Assembly (NCBI RefSeq): GCF_002904165.1
Contig: NZ_CVTD020000008.1
Coordinates: 248,001-312,000, forward strand
DNA: 64,000 nucleotides
DNA from: Herbinix hemicellulosilytica
Lineage (GTDB): Bacteria > Bacillota > Clostridia > Lachnospirales > Lachnospiraceae
Direction of reading: 5' to 3'
Below the pieces are notes generated by a model that was not told the origin of the DNA, did not search any database, and saw only the letters and a list, made by a program, of their open reading frames with translations. The translations under genes were made by a program, and so were the position numbers. Shown here piece after piece: positions 27,549 to 36,662 of the stretch (its first letter is position 1; each line of letters begins with the position of its first letter).

Positions 27549-29930
27549 ATGTTAATATCAATGAATTGGATTTCCGAATTTGTGGATCTTAGCGGAGTAG
27601 ATATAAAAGATCTTATCAACCGTTTTACCTTGTCCACTGCGGAAGTTGAAGATATATATGAAAAAGGAAAAGACATAAAAGACGTTGTTGTAGGTAAGAT
27701 TGTGGAAGTAAACGACCATCCCAACTCCAAAAAACTTCATCTGGTAAAGGTGGATATAGGATCGGAAGTCGTGGAATGCGTATGCGGAGCACCCAATGTA
27801 TATGTCGGAGCCGTAGTACCTTTTGCAAAACTCGGAGGCCGGGTGGGAGACCTGGAAATTAAAGAAGTACCCATAGCTGGTGTCATAAGCCGGGGAATGT
27901 GCTGCTCTGAAAAAGAGCTGGGCATAAGTGATGACAATTCAGGGCTTATGATAATAGAAGAAGATTATCCTTTGGGAACAGATATAAAAAAGTTCATGCA
28001 GCTTGAGGATATTGTATTTGAAGTGGATAACAAATCTCTGACAAACCGTCCCGACCTGTGGGGCCATTACGGGATTGCCAGAGAAATAGCTGCTATCCTT
28101 AAAAGACCTTTAAAACCTCTGGAACTTGCAGACACCAGTGTATATAAAGATTTACCTTCTGTTGATGTTAAAGTGGAGGATACCGACAAGGTATACAGGT
28201 TCAGCTGCATAACCATGGATAACATTACTAAAAAGAAATCCCCCGTTAATATGAGAATCCGCCTGACATACTGCGGTATGCGCCCGATTAATCTTTTGGC
28301 GGACTTAACCAACTATCTTATGATGGAAATCGGTCAGCCCATGCATGCATATGACAACAGAAAAGTTAAGGAAATCAGGGTAAAGACATTTAATGAACCG
28401 GTTGAATTTTTAACTTTGGACGGGGTGCTTAGAAAAATTGATACAGAAACCCTTATGATTTGCAATGCAAAAGAACCTATTGGTATTGCCGGAATTATGG
28501 GTGGTGAACTGTCCTCGATTGCGGACGATACCACATCCCTGCTTCTTGAATCGGCCAATTTTGACGCAACCAGTGTACGTAAATCTGCAATGAGGCTGGG
28601 ACTTAGAACCGATGCCAGCTCAAGGTATGAAAAGACTTTAGACCCGGAAATGACCGTAACTGCTATAGAACGTTTTATGAAGCTCCTTATGGACATTGAT
28701 CCCGGAGTTAAGGTTACTTCAAGCCTGACAGATAATTATGTAAAACATTATGACAAGATAACGATAGACTTTGACAAAGCATATATTGACAAGTATACCG
28801 GAATAGACATTTCTTCCGATATGATGGAAGAAACTCTGAGAAATTTGGGATTTGAGGTTAACCGTCAGGGAGATAATTTCAGTGTAGTAGTACCATCCTG
28901 GAGGGCAACAAAGGATGTTACCATAAAAGCCGATATTGTTGAAGAAATAACCCGTATATATGGCTATGACAATTTTGAAATCAGATCGACCAAGAGCCTG
29001 CTTACTCCGGTCCGCCACAGCGTTGAAAGGGACAATGAATACAGGATTAAACAGTTATTGTCCACAAAATATGATATGAATGAGGTCCACAGCTATATTT
29101 GGTATGAAACCAAATTAAATAAGGAGTTAGGAATTGTAACTGAACCCAACATCCGTATTATCAACTCCGTAACGGCAGAAAATGATACCATAAGGGCTAC
29201 CATGATTCCTACCCTGCTTGGCTTTGTTTATAAAAATGTAGATACCTATCCGGAAATGGGTATGTATGAGATAGGCCGTGTAGCAGACGGACTTAAGGAG
29301 GACGGTCTTTGCAACGAAAGGAAACGTCTGGGTATTGTACTTGCCAGCAAAAAAATGAGCGAAAAGGATGTATTCTTTAAATTAAAAGAAGCAATTGAAC
29401 AAGTAATGATTGACATAAAAAATATAACTCCGGTTTTTGTTGAGAACAACGAAATTAACAAATATAATTATGTTCATCCCGTAAATTCAGCAGGTATACT
29501 TCTTAAAGAACAGGAAATCGGTTATATTTCAGTCCTGAATCCTAAGATCAGAAACAATATTGATAAAAAACTGAATGTTGTTTTTGCTGAAATTGATATC
29601 GATGATATGGAAAAAGTAAGTGCGGTTCCTCTTAAATTCAAAGAAGTTTCCAAGTATCCCGGAGTAACCGTGGATTTAAGCCTGCTTGTGGATAAATCCA
29701 TGCGTTATGAAACTCTGGCAGGATATATTAATGAATATCCTTGCGAATATTTGAGCAAATATTACTTAATTGATATTTTCGAGGATGAAAAGCTGCTTCC
29801 CGGAAAGAAGAGTATGACAGTCCGCTTTGAATTTGTTTCCATGGAGAGAACTCTGGAAGGCAACGAAATTCAAAGCATGGTAGACGGGCTTTTGGCTTCA
29901 CTGAAAGATAAGAATATAGAACTAAGATAG
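27549..29930 (+). CDS. pheT: Phenylalanyl-tRNA synthetase beta subunit
   Basis: A 793-residue PheT with the N-terminal tRNA-binding (EMAP-like) domain (KLHLVKVDIG, VCGAPNV), the B3/B4 editing region (VDNKSLTNRPDLWGHYGIARE), B5 domain and a C-terminal ferredoxin-like anticodon-binding domain (FKEVSKYPGVTVDLS to the end). It edits mischarged Tyr and completes the PheRS tetramer. Two ATGs (27546, 27549) follow AAGGAGGATA; the second has the better spacing. A weak 6-bp AGATCC/GGATCT hairpin lies 15 nt after the stop. Confidence 0.96.
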   Translation: MLISMNWISEFVDLSGVDIKDLINRFTLSTAEVEDIYEKGKDIKDVVVGKIVEVNDHPNSKKLHLVKVDIGSEVVECVCGAPNVYVGAVVPFAKLGGRVGDLEIKEVPIAGVISRGMCCSEKELGISDDNSGLMIIEEDYPLGTDIKKFMQLEDIVFEVDNKSLTNRPDLWGHYGIAREIAAILKRPLKPLELADTSVYKDLPSVDVKVEDTDKVYRFSCITMDNITKKKSPVNMRIRLTYCGMRPINLLADLTNYLMMEIGQPMHAYDNRKVKEIRVKTFNEPVEFLTLDGVLRKIDTETLMICNAKEPIGIAGIMGGELSSIADDTTSLLLESANFDATSVRKSAMRLGLRTDASSRYEKTLDPEMTVTAIERFMKLLMDIDPGVKVTSSLTDNYVKHYDKITIDFDKAYIDKYTGIDISSDMMEETLRNLGFEVNRQGDNFSVVVPSWRATKDVTIKADIVEEITRIYGYDNFEIRSTKSLLTPVRHSVERDNEYRIKQLLSTKYDMNEVHSYIWYETKLNKELGIVTEPNIRIINSVTAENDTIRATMIPTLLGFVYKNVDTYPEMGMYEIGRVADGLKEDGLCNERKRLGIVLASKKMSEKDVFFKLKEAIEQVMIDIKNITPVFVENNEINKYNYVHPVNSAGILLKEQEIGYISVLNPKIRNNIDKKLNVVFAEIDIDDMEKVSAVPLKFKEVSKYPGVTVDLSLLVDKSMRYETLAGYINEYPCEYLSKYYLIDIFEDEKLLPGKKSMTVRFEFVSMERTLEGNEIQSMVDGLLASLKDKNIELR

Positions 29931-30053
29931 TTAATAAAAATAGCAGATCCAAAATACTCAGGATCTTATTAAGCCGGCAAGTTTTGAAAAGACAGAATCC
30001 TTATAACCTTAATAATCTGCCAATTTAAACTTAATAAAAGGAATAATAAAGCA

Positions 30054-30107
30054 GGTCCCTGTATAATCATTTCCTGAAAGGGTGAGGAAATGAATTATAT
30101 AGGGACC
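30054..30107 (+). promoter_or_regulatory. 21-bp hairpin over the start of the GNAT gene
   Basis: The left arm 30054-30074 (GGTCCCTGTATAATCATTTCC) and the right arm 30086-30107 pair over 21 positions with one G-T pair and a single bulged A. The start codon ATG (30090-30092) lies in the right arm, and most of the Shine-Dalgarno (GAAAGGGTGAGG) lies in the 11-nt loop or at the stem base. In RNA this would strongly restrict initiation unless opened. Confidence 0.75.
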
Positions 30108-30644
30108 AATTCTATTGAAACGCTTCGTTTAGTACTCAGAAGATTTACACCCGATGACTGTTATGATATGTTCAAAAACTGGGCAAGTGACGTAGAAACA
30201 TTAAAATATCTACCCTGGGGGCCCCACATGGACATAAACGTAACAAAAAAACGGATTCAAAACTGGGTTGAAAGTTATAAGAATCCCCGCGTTTATAATT
30301 GGGCTATATACCTTAAGGCAGAGGGAAAGGTAATCGGGTCTATAAGTGTGGAAATATCCAATGATAAGGAAGAAACCTGTGAGGTAGGATATTGTATAGG
30401 AAAAGCTTTTTGGGGAAGGGGAATTATGCCTGAAGCATTAAGGGCTGTTATGCATTATTTGTTTTATGAAGTTGGTTATAAAAAAATAATTGCCAGGCAT
30501 GATGTGCAAAACTACGCATCAGGCAGGGTCATGCAGAAAGCCGGAATGAGGTTTGATAAAATAATATATAATGCCGGCATAAGACGGGACGGAAGCATAT
30601 ATGATGTTGCCGTATATGTGAAATACAGGGATGACGAATATTAG
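30090..30644 (+). CDS. GNAT acetyltransferase, RimJ/RimL type
   Basis: A 184-residue acetyltransferase of the ribosomal-protein-alanine/RimL-like group: TLRLVLRRFTPDDCYDMFKNW at the N-terminus, VGYCIGKAFWGRGIMPEALRAV with the acetyl-CoA loop, and NYASGRVMQKAGMRF near the end. The substrate cannot be predicted; relatives acetylate protein N-termini, amino-acid derivatives or small amines. The gene is alone, and its start codon lies within a 21-bp inverted repeat. Confidence 0.88.
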   Translation: MNYIGTNSIETLRLVLRRFTPDDCYDMFKNWASDVETLKYLPWGPHMDINVTKKRIQNWVESYKNPRVYNWAIYLKAEGKVIGSISVEISNDKEETCEVGYCIGKAFWGRGIMPEALRAVMHYLFYEVGYKKIIARHDVQNYASGRVMQKAGMRFDKIIYNAGIRRDGSIYDVAVYVKYRDDEY

Positions 30645-30926
30645 GATTTTTTTCTTTTGTCTTAAGTTCGGTAGTGATATAATATACTTAATACTTAAAA
30701 AATGTTTTATCCGCTAATAATCTGTAAAATATCAAAGTTTTATCTTTTATAAGTATTACTTTTTGTTGACATCTTTTATCTTGTTATATCGGCTGTTTTG
30801 TAAACTTAAAGTATTTATTGACAAACAAGAATGGGATGATAGGAAATGAATCATAATAAAAAGGAACTAAAGATAATTAAAAATCAGGAAAAAATCCTGA
30901 AAAAGAATATGAGAGAAGGTATCAGT

Positions 30927-31361
30927 ATGCTAAAGGAATTTAAAAAGTTTGCCCTTCGGGGGAACATGATTGATTTGGCAGTAGGTATAATTGTGGGTGG
31001 TGCTTTCAACTCTATCGTAAATTCTCTGGTAAATGATATCATTATGCCTCTTTTGGGAGTATTTACAAAAAATATTAATTTCAGCGATTGGTTTGTAGCC
31101 CTTGACGGCAAGGATTATGCAACCCTGCAGGCAGCCGAAGCAGAAGGGGCAGCTGTTGTAAAATACGGTCTGTTTCTTTCGAACATATTGAATTTTATTA
31201 TAATGGCTTTTGTTGTATTCCTTATAGTAAGGTGGATAAATAAGCTGAAAAAACACACAGAACAGGCGGCTCCGGCAACAAAAAAATGCCGGTATTGCTA
31301 TTCCGATATTCATAAAGATGCCACCAAATGCCCTCATTGTACTGCGGATTTGGACAAGTAA
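30927..31361 (+). CDS. mscL: Large-conductance mechanosensitive channel with C-terminal zinc ribbon
   Basis: A 144-residue MscL. It starts MLKEFKKFALRGNMIDLAVGI, with pore helix TM1 (LAVGIIVGGAFNSIVNSLV), a short extracellular loop and TM2 (LFLSNILNFIIMAFVVFLIV). After the usual charged RWINKLKK it carries an added zinc ribbon CRYCYSDIHKDATKCPHC. The channel opens under membrane tension to release solutes in osmotic down-shock. The ATG at 30927 is chosen because the MscL N-terminus begins there and GAGAGAAGG lies upstream; an upstream in-frame ATG at 30846 would add 27 atypical charged residues. Confidence 0.93.
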   Translation: MLKEFKKFALRGNMIDLAVGIIVGGAFNSIVNSLVNDIIMPLLGVFTKNINFSDWFVALDGKDYATLQAAEAEGAAVVKYGLFLSNILNFIIMAFVVFLIVRWINKLKKHTEQAAPATKKCRYCYSDIHKDATKCPHCTADLDK

Positions 31362-31454
31362 CTGTTTTAATCGGAATTCGGACAATCTATAAGATACTGC
31401 ATGATATATACTGTTTGCTCCATTGATATCATAACGGAAAAATACTAATATAAA

Positions 31455-31491
31455 ACAGGAAATTCTGTGAATTTTCTGTTTTTATTTTTTA
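31455..31491 (+). terminator. Terminator downstream of mscL
   Basis: ACAGGAAATT (31455-31464) and AATTTTCTGT (31470-31479) pair with a CTGTG loop and are followed by TTTTATTTTTT. The remaining gap up to 31661 is AT-rich; a TATAAT at 31634-31639 may be the -10 of the next gene but no clear -35 is visible. Confidence 0.7.
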
Positions 31492-31661
31492 AGCAAAAGT
31501 ATTAATAAATTTAAATGTACGTTTATTTAAAACAGGACTAAAGTAATTTTGTTTAAAACAAAGCTGCGGTATTTTAACATAAACAGTCTCTAAGTGCTAT
31601 AAAAAATAAGAAAAGTCTATTATTCCGATATTTTATAATGTATAAGAAAAGAGGTTTACTT

Positions 31662-32699
31662 ATGAAAAAATTTGATGGATTTTTAGCAGGTGTTAATCTA
31701 GGGGGATGGATTTCTCAGTATCGCATAGCAAGCAAAGAACACTTTGATTCTTTTATAACTGAAGCGGATATTGCTCAGATTGCATCCTGGGGCATGGATC
31801 ACGTAAGGCTTCCTATAGACTATATGGTCCTTGAAGATGATGATAAACCCTTTGAATATAAGGAAGATGGCTTTGCTTATGTGGACAGTTGCATCAGATG
31901 GTGTGAAAAATATAATCTGAATATTATATTGGATTTGCACAGGGCACCGGGATATGCTTTCCATACATTGAATGAGAATAAATTATTTGAAGACGAACTA
32001 ATGCAGAAAAGGTATATCGGATTATGGAAAGCTTTTGCCGATCGTTATAAAAATTACGGCAAAAATTTAGTTTTTGAGCTTCTTAACGAAATAGTCGAAC
32101 CGGACAGTACCAGATGGAACAAGTTAAGCAAAAGAGCCGTTGAAGAAATTCGCAGCATCGATAAAGATAGGGTTATTATTATCGGTGGCAATAATTATAA
32201 CAGCGTACATACCATGCATGAACTGGATATTATAGATGACAGTAACCTGGTATATACTTTCCATTTTTATGAGCCTCACATTTTTACCCACCAAAAAGCG
32301 AGCTGGGAGCCGTTACTTAAGGATCTGGAATTTGAAGTTCCTTATCCGTCGGGCAAGGAGGTATATGAAGCATATCTTGCCAAAAACGAAGAGTTCAGAA
32401 ATAAATATCCTTACAGCGGGATCATAGACAAAGAATATATAAGAAGCAGACTTAAACCCGCTTTAAAATTTGCTAAAGAGCGAAATGCCATCCTATATTG
32501 CGGAGAATACGGAGTAATAGAAAATGCACCCGCAGAAAGCAAGCTAAAATGGCACAAAGACTTAAGTGACCTGCTTATTGAATACGGAATCGGCCGGGCG
32601 GTATGGTCTTATAAACTTATGAATTTTCCTATGGTTGATAAGAATTCCGTAGTTGTTAATAAGGATCTAATAGAAATTGTAAGTAAAAAAAATAATTAA
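31662..32699 (+). CDS. GH5-family glycoside hydrolase, no signal peptide
   Basis: A 345-residue (beta/alpha)8 glycosidase of family GH5 (cellulase superfamily). Seen are GVNLGGWISQYRI, VRLPIDYMVLED, LDLHRAPGY, the acid/base Glu in LVFELLNEIVEP, YTFHFYEPHIFTH, and the nucleophile Glu in LYCGEYGVIE, followed by WSYKLMNFPMV. No signal peptide is present, so it likely acts in the cytoplasm on imported oligosaccharides (cellodextrins, mannooligosaccharides or similar). The ATG at 31662 follows AGAGGTTTACTT; the upstream in-frame ATG at 31638 is less well supported. It stands alone. Confidence 0.88.
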   Translation: MKKFDGFLAGVNLGGWISQYRIASKEHFDSFITEADIAQIASWGMDHVRLPIDYMVLEDDDKPFEYKEDGFAYVDSCIRWCEKYNLNIILDLHRAPGYAFHTLNENKLFEDELMQKRYIGLWKAFADRYKNYGKNLVFELLNEIVEPDSTRWNKLSKRAVEEIRSIDKDRVIIIGGNNYNSVHTMHELDIIDDSNLVYTFHFYEPHIFTHQKASWEPLLKDLEFEVPYPSGKEVYEAYLAKNEEFRNKYPYSGIIDKEYIRSRLKPALKFAKERNAILYCGEYGVIENAPAESKLKWHKDLSDLLIEYGIGRAVWSYKLMNFPMVDKNSVVVNKDLIEIVSKKNN

Positions 32700-32709
32700 T
32701 AGACGAAAG

Positions 32710-32770
32710 CTACCGTATTACTGACGAAAGACTTATATGTTTTAAAGTCAGGTTTTACGGTAGTTTTTGT
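32710..32770 (+). terminator. Terminator after the GH5 gene
   Basis: CTACCGTA (32710-32717) pairs with TACGGTAG (32756-32763), with an inner CTGAC/GTCAG stem, followed by TTTTTGTTTT. Confidence 0.75.
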
Positions 32771-32971
32771 TTTAGTGGATCTTAAAAATGAACAAGATAA
32801 TTAAGGCGGTATCGAATTAACCGTAGAACTGCATTTGATTGTGAAGAAAACCGGCATTATCATCCTTTAAGGGAATTTAGATTTTAATATTGTTATAAAT
32901 ACGGAAAAATGCTATATTGGTGAAAAATACATATAATAATATTATATATTTTTACAGTTTGGAGAGATGAT

Positions 32972-33490
32972 ATGTTAAGAATATTCTACCCGAAAAGGAT
33001 AGCAGATTCTGCCTATGATATTGATTATGTAAGCTTGTATAAAGAGGGGTACAGGGGGATTATTTTTGATATAGACAATACTTTGGTAGAACACGGGGCT
33101 GATGCCAGTCCCAGAGCAGTTGAACTTATAAATATACTTAAGGCAATAGGATTTGAGGTATGTTTAATTTCAAATAATAAAGAAGAAAGGGTAAAAAGAT
33201 TTAACAGGGAGATTAACGTAAAATATATATACAAGGCCAATAAACCTGCCAAAAGCAGTTTTATTAAGGCAACAAGGCTGATGGGTACCACGATAGACAA
33301 TACGGTTTTTGTAGGAGATCAGTTATTTACCGATATATTTGGAGCAAACAGGATTGGGATGATGTCTTATTTTGTAAAACCGATAGGGGAAGATTATGAG
33401 ATACAGATATTGCTGAAGCGTAAACTGGAAAGAATCGTTCTGAAATTTTACCGAAGGGATTTAAAAAAAGGGAAAATTAGGCAGGTATAA
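32972..33490 (+). CDS. yqeG: YqeG family HAD-type phosphatase
   Basis: A 172-residue HAD IIIA protein: MLRIFYPKRIADSAYDI, the nucleophile motif IIFDIDNTLVEHG (DxDxT), CLISNNKEERVKRF and VFVGDQLFTDIFGANR. In Firmicutes this family is linked to phosphatidylglycerophosphate phosphatase-like activity, but the substrate here is not shown by the sequence. It precedes aroK, aroQ, an Xaa-Pro peptidase and efp. AGTTTGGAGAGATGAT lies upstream. Confidence 0.88.
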   Translation: MLRIFYPKRIADSAYDIDYVSLYKEGYRGIIFDIDNTLVEHGADASPRAVELINILKAIGFEVCLISNNKEERVKRFNREINVKYIYKANKPAKSSFIKATRLMGTTIDNTVFVGDQLFTDIFGANRIGMMSYFVKPIGEDYEIQILLKRKLERIVLKFYRRDLKKGKIRQV

Positions 33491-33599
33491 TATTTTTAGT
33501 GTAAAATAATTTAGAAAGCTTATTGTATAAAATATGTCGGGTATAAAACAAAATGTCAGTCCAAAAGATAAATAATTGATATAAGTGGTGAGATACAAG

Positions 33600-34112
33600 A
33601 TGAAAGGGAAGAACATCATATTGATAGGCTTTATGGGATCGGGAAAGACCAGTGTAGGAAAGATTTTATCCGAGAAATTAAACTATGATTTTAAAGATAC
33701 GGATGAAATGATTGAAACTTTGGAAGATACAACAATTAATAATATTTTTCGGCTGCATGGGGAAGAGTTTTTTCGTGACTTAGAGACAACTCTCCTGCTA
33801 TCTTTAAAAGATACCATGAGAAATACAGTGCTTTCCACCGGGGGCGGTATGCCCGTCAGGGAAAGTAACCGTAAGATTCTTAAAGAAATGGGACAAGTTG
33901 TATTTCTGCGGGCATCGGCAGATTCAATTTTAAAAAGGCTTTCAGGTGATACTACAAGGCCTCTTCTAAAGAACAAAAATCCCAAAGAAACAGCAGAAAG
34001 ACTTCTTGCACAAAGAACACCTTACTATGAAGAGGCTGCCGATGTAATTATAGATACGGATAATAAAGCGATAGATGATATAGTCGGAGAAATTTTAAAT
34101 GCTATTAAGTAA
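33600..34112 (+). CDS. aroK: Shikimate kinase
   Basis: A 170-residue kinase that phosphorylates shikimate at the 3-position. It has the P-loop GFMGSGKTSVGK, shikimate-binding DTDEMIE and STGGGMPVRE, and the lid Arg in DTTRPLLKN. The ATG at 33600 is chosen over a GTG at 33585; GTGGTGAG lies upstream. It is followed 11 nt later by aroQ, making a two-gene shikimate unit; aroE lies 3.8 kb away on the other strand. Confidence 0.94.
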   Translation: MKGKNIILIGFMGSGKTSVGKILSEKLNYDFKDTDEMIETLEDTTINNIFRLHGEEFFRDLETTLLLSLKDTMRNTVLSTGGGMPVRESNRKILKEMGQVVFLRASADSILKRLSGDTTRPLLKNKNPKETAERLLAQRTPYYEEAADVIIDTDNKAIDDIVGEILNAIK

Positions 34113-34123
34113 GGAGGAATTTT

Positions 34124-34573
34124 ATGAAGATTTTGGTTGTTAACGGGCCGAATTTGAACTTTCTTGGAATAAGAGAAAAAGGAATATACGGCAGCAGGGA
34201 CTATGCCTCATTGGTTGATATGATTGAGAAAAAGGCAAAGGAAATGGGTATAGATGTTGAAGTTTTTCAAAGCAATAATGAGGGAGAAATAATTGATGCC
34301 CTCCAAAGGGCTTACAATGAAAAGGCTGACGGAATAATTATAAACCCCGGAGCTTATACCCATTACAGTTATGCCATAAGGGATGCTTTAGCAAGCCTTA
34401 CGGTACCGAAAATTGAGGTACATATTTCAAACATTTATCAAAGGGAAGAATTCAGGCATACATCCGTAACCGCTCCCGTCTGTAACGGTCAGATAAGCGG
34501 GCTTGGTTTTGATGGATATATACTTGCGATGGAAGCCATATTTAGTATATATAATAAGGCTTCTGAAGTCTAA
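34124..34573 (+). CDS. aroQ: Type II 3-dehydroquinate dehydratase
   Basis: A 149-residue dodecameric-type dehydratase of the shikimate route. Typical motifs are NGPNLNFLGIREKGIYG (with catalytic Tyr), FQSNNEGEIID, INPGAYTHYSYAIRDAL and EVHISNIYQREEFRHTS with its His. AAGGAGGAATTTT precedes the ATG. It is co-transcribed with aroK. Confidence 0.95.
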   Translation: MKILVVNGPNLNFLGIREKGIYGSRDYASLVDMIEKKAKEMGIDVEVFQSNNEGEIIDALQRAYNEKADGIIINPGAYTHYSYAIRDALASLTVPKIEVHISNIYQREEFRHTSVTAPVCNGQISGLGFDGYILAMEAIFSIYNKASEV

Positions 34574-34757
34574 AGTTATCAGTTAAACTTATTATCTGTT
34601 AGTGATTTTAAAATTAATTATAAAATAATGATGATAACTATTTCTATTTAAATTTTGCTTCCTGACAGACAGAATTTCTTTTTTAATATCTGATATGTTG
34701 CAATATTATTTAATATAGTTAAATGTTAAAATAAGATATTTTTAAATTTATTTGTAA

Positions 34758-34786
34758 TTGATAGAATAATGAAATTTGCTTATAAT
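34758..34786 (+). promoter_or_regulatory. Promoter in the aroQ/Xaa-Pro peptidase gap
   Basis: TTGATA (34758-34763) and TATAAT (34781-34786) are 17 nt apart, 114 nt before the peptidase gene. The rest of 34574-34899 is AT-rich without gene or clear hairpin. Confidence 0.65.
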
Positions 34787-34899
34787 AATTGATGTGCTGA
34801 TAAAAGCCATATTATAAATTTGGGATCAGAAAATTTTAAGTGTTTGAACCTTTTGTTAACATGCATTAATGCAAATACATACGGACAGGAAGGTATGAT

Positions 34900-35967
34900 A
34901 TGGATAATTTTAAAAGAGTTCAGGAAATTAACAGTAAATTAAATATTGATGCGGTTTTGATATCCAACGGTAACAATATGCGTTATATAAGCGGATTTGC
35001 AGGAGAAACAGGATATGTATATATCTCCGGTAATCGCCATGCGGTAATCACTGATTTTCGTTATACCTATCAGGCTGAAGCCGAAGCAGAAGGTTATGAA
35101 ATAGTAACCATAGGGTCAGGCGGTTATGAAGAGGCCATTGGCAATCTGATAAAATCAGATAATGTAAAACGCCTTGGGTTTGAATCCGAAGATATGCTTT
35201 TTTCTGATTATGAAAAGTTAAAGAATGCTTTGGATTTTGCAGAATTGGTTCCTATAAAGGATGAAATAACAAGGTTAAGGAGAATTAAAACACCTAAGGA
35301 ACTTGAACGCATACGAATTGCCGAAAGTATAGGAGATAAGGTTTTTTCTGAGATACTAAACTTTATAAAACCCGGTGTTACCGAACTGGAAGTAGCCGCA
35401 AGGATTGAGTATTTGCTTAAACTTTACGGAGGAGAGAAAACCAGTTTTCCTGCCATTGTGGCATCAGGTGTAAATTCATCCATGCCTCATGCGGTTCCCA
35501 CGTCTAAGAAAATTGAAAAAGGGGACTTTGTCACAATGGATTTCGGTTGCGTATATGAAGGATACTGTTCGGATATGACAAGAACCATAGTAGTCGGAAA
35601 GGCAACCGATAAGCAAAAAGAGATATATAATATTGTGCTTGAAGCCCAGCTTGCGGCCCTTGATACTCTAAGAGCCGGGCTTAAGGGTAAAGATGTTGAC
35701 AAAGTGGCAAGAGATATCATATACAATGCCGGATATGAAGGATGCTTCGGGCACGGGCTTGGTCATAGTGTAGGTCTGTTTATACATGAGAATCCGAGAC
35801 TTTCAGCTACGGAAGAAGATATAATAGAAGCAGGAATGGTAGAAACCGTAGAACCCGGTATATATATCAGGGGCTTTGGCGGAGTCAGGATTGAGGACCT
35901 GGTAGAGGTAACTGAAAACGGTATTGTTAATTATACCCATTCGGATAAGTCCTTAATTGAATTATAA
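34900..35967 (+). CDS. Xaa-Pro aminopeptidase-like M24B metallopeptidase
   Basis: A 355-residue creatinase-fold peptidase. The five metal ligands are visible in [18 protein letters not shown] (two Asp), [14 protein letters not shown] (His), [10 protein letters not shown]-like VETVEPGIY (Glu) and [12 protein letters not shown] (Glu). The N-terminal creatinase domain covers residues 1-125. It removes N-terminal residues before proline. It lies directly before efp, a common Firmicute arrangement. Confidence 0.93.
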   Translation: MDNFKRVQEINSKLNIDAVLISNGNNMRYISGFAGETGYVYISGNRHAVITDFRYTYQAEAEAEGYEIVTIGSGGYEEAIGNLIKSDNVKRLGFESEDMLFSDYEKLKNALDFAELVPIKDEITRLRRIKTPKELERIRIAESIGDKVFSEILNFIKPGVTELEVAARIEYLLKLYGGEKTSFPAIVASGVNSSMPHAVPTSKKIEKGDFVTMDFGCVYEGYCSDMTRTIVVGKATDKQKEIYNIVLEAQLAALDTLRAGLKGKDVDKVARDIIYNAGYEGCFGHGLGHSVGLFIHENPRLSATEEDIIEAGMVETVEPGIYIRGFGGVRIEDLVEVTENGIVNYTHSDKSLIEL

Positions 35968-36049
35968 TTGTCATATAAAAAATTGTTGCAAATAATGTCG
36001 GTTTATTATACACTTATGTGTAGTCAATTGTTAAGGAGGAATAAATTGC

Positions 36050-36607
36050 ATGATTTCAGCAGGCGATTTCAGAAATGGGCTGACAGTTGAAATAGATGGT
36101 GTTGTTTATCAGGTAGTCGAGTTTCAGCATGTTAAGCCTGGAAAAGGAGCTGCTTTCGTAAGAACAAAACTTAAAGATATTATGAACGGTGGTATTACGG
36201 AGCGTTCATTCCGTCCTACCGAGAAATTTGAACAGGCTCATATCGAGAGAAGCGATATGCAATATTTATATAATGACGGTGAGATGTATCACTTTATGAA
36301 TACAGAAACCTATGATCAAATCGCTTTGGATCAGGAGACTGTAGGAGATTCACTTAAGTTTGTTAAAGAAAATGATATGGTTAAAATTCTTTCATATAAG
36401 GGTGTTGTATTCGCTATCGAACCTCCTTTGTTTGTAGAGTTGGAGGTTACTCATACAGAACCCGGATTTAAAGGAGATACCGCAACAGGTGCTTCAAAAC
36501 CTGCAACTGTTGAGACCGGTGCTGTCGTACAGGTTCCTTTGTTTGTAAACATTGGTGACAGAATCAGTATCGATACAAGAACCGGTGAATACATGAAGAG
36601 AGTATAA
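36050..36607 (+). CDS. efp: Translation elongation factor P
   Basis: A 185-residue EF-P that relieves ribosome stalling at polyproline. It shows three beta domains, the loop [15 protein letters not shown] with Lys32 at the tip that contacts the P-site tRNA, and the C-terminal [38 protein letters not shown] precedes the ATG. It is followed by a strong terminator. Confidence 0.97.
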   Translation: MISAGDFRNGLTVEIDGVVYQVVEFQHVKPGKGAAFVRTKLKDIMNGGITERSFRPTEKFEQAHIERSDMQYLYNDGEMYHFMNTETYDQIALDQETVGDSLKFVKENDMVKILSYKGVVFAIEPPLFVELEVTHTEPGFKGDTATGASKPATVETGAVVQVPLFVNIGDRISIDTRTGEYMKRV

Positions 36608-36621
36608 TAAGATGAAAAAAT

Positions 36622-36655
36622 GTAGTCCGAATAAAATTTCCGGACTACTTTTTTT
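36622..36655 (+). terminator. efp terminator
   Basis: GTAGTCCG (36622-36629) and CGGACTAC (36641-36648) with TTTTTTT directly after; it ends 8 nt before the abiF stop on the other strand. Confidence 0.85.
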
Positions 36656-36662
36656 ATATAAA

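Noticed and set aside
34861-34878. ATGCATTAATGCAAAT palindromic motif before the Xaa-Pro peptidase gene
   Set aside because: Short AT-rich palindrome expected by chance in this composition; no second copy nearby.
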